In this document: positions 6,924-9,131 of the stretch, piece by piece
Layout: every line of letters starts with the position of its first letter
Numbering within the stretch: the first letter of the stretch is position 1
From: Elusimicrobiota bacterium
GTDB lineage: Bacteria > Elusimicrobiota > Elusimicrobia > FEN-1173
Assembly: GCA_016207625.1 (NCBI GenBank)
Contig: JACQPF010000094.1
Span: 1-9,131, forward strand
DNA: 9,131 bases
Reading direction: 5' to 3'
Made by a program: the position numbers and the translations under genes
The notes under the pieces: model-generated
What the model was told of the DNA's origin: nothing
Database searches by the model: none
What the model saw: the letters and a program-made list of their open reading frames with translations, nothing else

Positions 6924-8210
6924 TCATTGAGCCCATGGATTCCAGGGCATCTTGTAGACCCGGGCGCTGACGATCCATGTCAGCACAAAACTGGCGAAGA
7001 GCGCCAAAGCCGACGCCTGGGCCGCGCCGACCGCTCCGTTCAGCGTAATGAGCGCGTAGTTCAACACAATATTGAGAAGGGCCACTCCGAACGTCACGGC
7101 GGCGAGGTATGCGGTCTTGTTCGCAAAGAAGATGTAGTTGGTCACCATGTAGTACATGCCGCTGAATGAAAACCCCAACGACAGCCAGAAGATGTACCTC
7201 TGGGCTCCGACGAAGTCTTTCCCCACAAAAAAGGACAGGAACCAGGGGGCGACCGCGGAAAAGATCAGCGCAATGACCAGGATCCCGGCAAAGTAAGAAT
7301 AGGTGAGTTTCACGACCATTTTCTTGATGTTCCTGTCGTCTTTGCTGAGCTGGTTGAACAGCCAGGGAGAATACGCCTGATTAAACGACGCGGCAAGCAT
7401 TTCGATGGCCAGCGCCAGTTGAAAAGCCACGGAATAAATCCCTGCGTCGGCCAAGCTGACCATCTTGGCGATAAAGACCCTGTCCGATTGACTGATCAAA
7501 AACCCCCCGATGGCGTGCGGGATCAGGGGAACTCCGAACCTCAACGCATGGCGGATGTGATCTCCTTTCGGCTCCATGTCTATCTTTTTGCTCTTGACCA
7601 GGAAGAGTCCTCCGATCAAGGCGAAGAAGAACACCGTGATCACGTGGGCGCCTATCCGTCCCCGCCAATTCATGTGCAGCAGGACGACGAACACAATCGA
7701 AAGGCCGATGTTCATCGCCGTTTGGAGGTTTTGGAAAACCCCGAAGATCAGCGCCTTATGCTCGACCTGCCACAAGATCATGACGATGAAAATGATCGCC
7801 TGGCACGCCGAGCCGAACACGACCGCCCACAGCCAACTTCCAGGGAATTGAGTCAGGCTGTGAACAGGCTTGGCCAGCAACTGAAGGATCAAGAAAGCAA
7901 TGCACGCGTTCGCCAGGATGATCAGGACGCAGTTTCCGATGTAGCGTGAAAGGTCCGGATCTTTTTTATCGAAATACTTGACGCTCACGGCCCCGTGCAG
8001 GCTGAGACCGACGAATGGGTTGGCGATCCCCTGTATGACGCCGAACATCGCCACGATGCCGTAATCGGCGGGTGTCATGTACCGCGTGAGCACCGGCATG
8101 ATGAGAAATGGGATCGCCGCGTTCAGTATGCGGGAAACCGAATAGACGGCGGTCGACTGAAACAAATGCGAGCTTGCCGCTCGCCGGCACAACTCGACTA
8201 ACGCCGGCAA
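6924..8210 (-). CDS. wzx: Wzx-type polysaccharide flippase (MOP superfamily)
   Basis: This 428-residue integral membrane protein has about 12 hydrophobic segments by eye (for example near 52-72, 92-112, 125-147, 188-206, 302-320, 338-360, 365-388 and 395-417). It belongs to the oligosaccharidyl-lipid flippase group of the MOP superfamily. The N-terminal MPVLTRYMTPADYGIVAMF stretch (38-56) is characteristic, as are SQSDRVFIAKM (240-250) and the basic loop after the sixth segment (KSKKIDMEPKGDHIRHALRFG spans 206-226). It would move the undecaprenyl-linked repeat unit from the cytoplasmic to the periplasmic face. The start is a TTG at 8210, directly after the TAG of the aminotransferase and in the same reading frame, with GGGGGAA just before it. 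A later in-frame TTG at residue 7 (8192) or 16 is also possible, since the first segment begins near residue 17. No Wzy polymerase is seen in the window. Confidence 0.88.
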   Translation of the reverse strand: MPALVELCRRAASSHLFQSTAVYSVSRILNAAIPFLIMPVLTRYMTPADYGIVAMFGVIQGIANPFVGLSLHGAVSVKYFDKKDPDLSRYIGNCVLIILANACIAFLILQLLAKPVHSLTQFPGSWLWAVVFGSACQAIIFIVMILWQVEHKALIFGVFQNLQTAMNIGLSIVFVVLLHMNWRGRIGAHVITVFFFALIGGLFLVKSKKIDMEPKGDHIRHALRFGVPLIPHAIGGFLISQSDRVFIAKMVSLADAGIYSVAFQLALAIEMLAASFNQAYSPWLFNQLSKDDRNIKKMVVKLTYSYFAGILVIALIFSAVAPWFLSFFVGKDFVGAQRYIFWLSLGFSFSGMYYMVTNYIFFANKTAYLAAVTFGVALLNIVLNYALITLNGAVGAAQASALALFASFVLTWIVSARVYKMPWNPWAQ

Positions 8211-9131
8211 CTATTCCCCCGCAACGGCTTTCCCGCAGGCCGATCGGATCGTTTGGATGATCCGGTCTGAATCCGCCGCCTCCAAATACGGGTGCATGGG
8301 GAGGCTGAAAATCCGGGCGGCCGTCCGCTCCGAAACGGGGAAGCTCCCGGACGGATACCGTAACGCCTTGAACGCCCCTTGAAGATGCAGAGGCTTGGGG
8401 TAGTGGATCGCCGTCGGAACACCGGCGTCCTTGAGCGCTTCCATCAGCGCGTCGCGCCGGTCGCTCTGCACGGAATACTGCGCCCAAGCGGAACGGCAGC
8501 GGGGCGGAATCACGGGGACTCCCACGAGGCCTTTCAAGCTCTCCGAATACCGGGCCGCCACGCGCTGGCGGGCCTCAACCTCATCCTCGAAAACGTCCAG
8601 TTTGGCCAGCAGGATGGCCGCCTGCAATGTGTCCAGCCGGCCGTTGATGCCGATCCTCACGTTGTCGTATTTGTCCGATCCTTTGCCGTGCACCCGGATG
8701 GAATCCATGACGGCCGAAAGCTCCGGATTGTTCGTAAACACCGCGCCCCCGTCTCCATAGCCCCCCAAGGGTTTGGCCGGGAAAAAGCTGGTGGCCGCCA
8801 AATCGCCGAAACCGCAAGCTTTCTTTCCCTGATACATTCCCCCCATGCTTTGGGCGGCGTCCTCCATCATGAAGAGTCCGTGCTCCTTGGCGATATTTTG
8901 TATGGCATCGTAGTCGGCCGGCAAGCCGAAAAGGTCCACGGGGATGACGCCCCGCGGCTTCAAGTTTTGCGGCGAACCCGGGCTCGGGGCTTTCCCGCCG
9001 CGGAGATCTTCCACGGCCTTGCGGAGGGCCGCGGGGTCGATGTTGTAAGTGACGGGGTCAATGTCCACGAAGACCGGAGTGGCCCCGAGCAGCGCGACGA
9101 CCTCCGCCGTGGCGATGAAGGTGAAGGGTGT
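8211..9131 (-). CDS. wbpE: WbpE/WlbC-type sugar aminotransferase (DegT/DnrJ/EryC1/StrS), 5' partial
   Basis: This is a PLP-dependent aminotransferase cut by the right edge of the window. The frame stays open past the GTG at 9068 to 9131 and the extra residues are clearly family sequence (TPFTFIATAEVVALLGATP followed by VFVDIDP). GTG 9068 is therefore not the start, and roughly 50-70 N-terminal residues are missing. Of 306 visible residues, key marks are MMEDAAQSMGG (the PLP-ring aspartate region) and SFFPAKPLGGYGDGGAVFTN, whose lysine (codon 8772-8774) should form the PLP Schiff base. NGRLDTLQAAILLAKL and SLPMHPYL follow near the C-terminus. The FFPAKPLGGYGDGGA form closely resembles WbpE and WlbC, which aminate C3 of UDP-2-acetamido-2-deoxy-3-keto-glucuronic acid with glutamate as donor. 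That makes it the step that creates the nitrogen later acetylated and amidinated. The family is certain; the WbpE subtype is likely but not proven. Confidence 0.88.
   Translation of the reverse strand, partial: TPFTFIATAEVVALLGATPVFVDIDPVTYNIDPAALRKAVEDLRGGKAPSPGSPQNLKPRGVIPVDLFGLPADYDAIQNIAKEHGLFMMEDAAQSMGGMYQGKKACGFGDLAATSFFPAKPLGGYGDGGAVFTNNPELSAVMDSIRVHGKGSDKYDNVRIGINGRLDTLQAAILLAKLDVFEDEVEARQRVAARYSESLKGLVGVPVIPPRCRSAWAQYSVQSDRRDALMEALKDAGVPTAIHYPKPLHLQGAFKALRYPSGSFPVSERTAARIFSLPMHPYLEAADSDRIIQTIRSACGKAVAGE
8214..8220 (-). promoter_or_regulatory. Ribosome binding site GGGGGAA before the flippase TTG
   Basis: On the minus strand GGGGGAA is followed by TAG (the aminotransferase stop) and then TTG (the proposed flippase start). 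It is the only Shine-Dalgarno-like sequence near this boundary and lies inside the last codons of the upstream gene. The spacing is short, so it could equally serve the in-frame TTG at 8192, though that one would be rather far away. Confidence 0.35.

Noticed and set aside
8211..9068. GTG at 9068 as the aminotransferase start
   Set aside because: The frame continues to the window edge and the upstream residues (TPFTFIATAEVV onward) are conserved family sequence, so the gene is truncated by the window and not short.

Overview
This 9.1 kb window looks like the distal end of a surface-polysaccharide (O-antigen or capsule type) gene cluster from a GC-rich bacterium, roughly 58-60% GC by eye. A Wzx-type flippase and nucleotide-sugar modification genes suggest a Gram-negative or diderm envelope, but nothing in the sequence fixes the taxon. 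No rRNA, tRNA, CRISPR array, insertion sequence or clear repeat is visible.

Layout. Positions 1-245 hold no convincing gene and are probably the upstream region of the first gene. Positions 246-1649 (+) encode a two-domain protein: a family 2 glycosyltransferase fused to a class I SAM-dependent methyltransferase. It meets a minus-strand operon tail to tail with only one base between the two stop codons. The operon, read from the right edge leftwards, contains: a DegT/DnrJ/EryC1/StrS sugar aminotransferase of the WbpE/WlbC type (5' end cut off by the window edge); a Wzx-type flippase; a WbpG/PseA-type N-acetyl sugar amidotransferase; a HisH-type glutaminase; a HisF-type paralog; a family 4 glycosyltransferase; and a B12-binding-domain radical SAM protein. 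Neighbouring genes touch, overlap by 4 or 17 bp, or are separated by 1-2 bp. They are therefore almost certainly one transcript whose promoter lies beyond position 9131.

How the genes fit together. WbpE-type enzymes put an amino group on C3 of a UDP-2-acetamido-3-keto-uronic acid. WbpG together with HisH2 and HisF2 is the set known from Pseudomonas aeruginosa O-antigen that converts an acetamido group into an acetamidino group. The HisF paralog here has lost the first catalytic aspartate of true histidine-pathway HisF (Leu at position 11) but keeps the ammonia-delivery architecture. The module is therefore best read as sugar amidination, not histidine synthesis. The inferred product is an acetamidino 2,3-diamino uronic acid, such as ManNAc3NAmA or its gluco epimer. 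It would be added to a lipid-linked glycan by the glycosyltransferase(s) and moved across the membrane by the flippase.

The least understood parts are the cobalamin-type radical SAM enzyme at the operon's end and the glycosyltransferase-methyltransferase fusion. Both are recognisable as families but have no assigned substrate. I found no wholly unprecedented system. The interest lies in the amidino-sugar module and in the radical SAM and methyltransferase additions to it.
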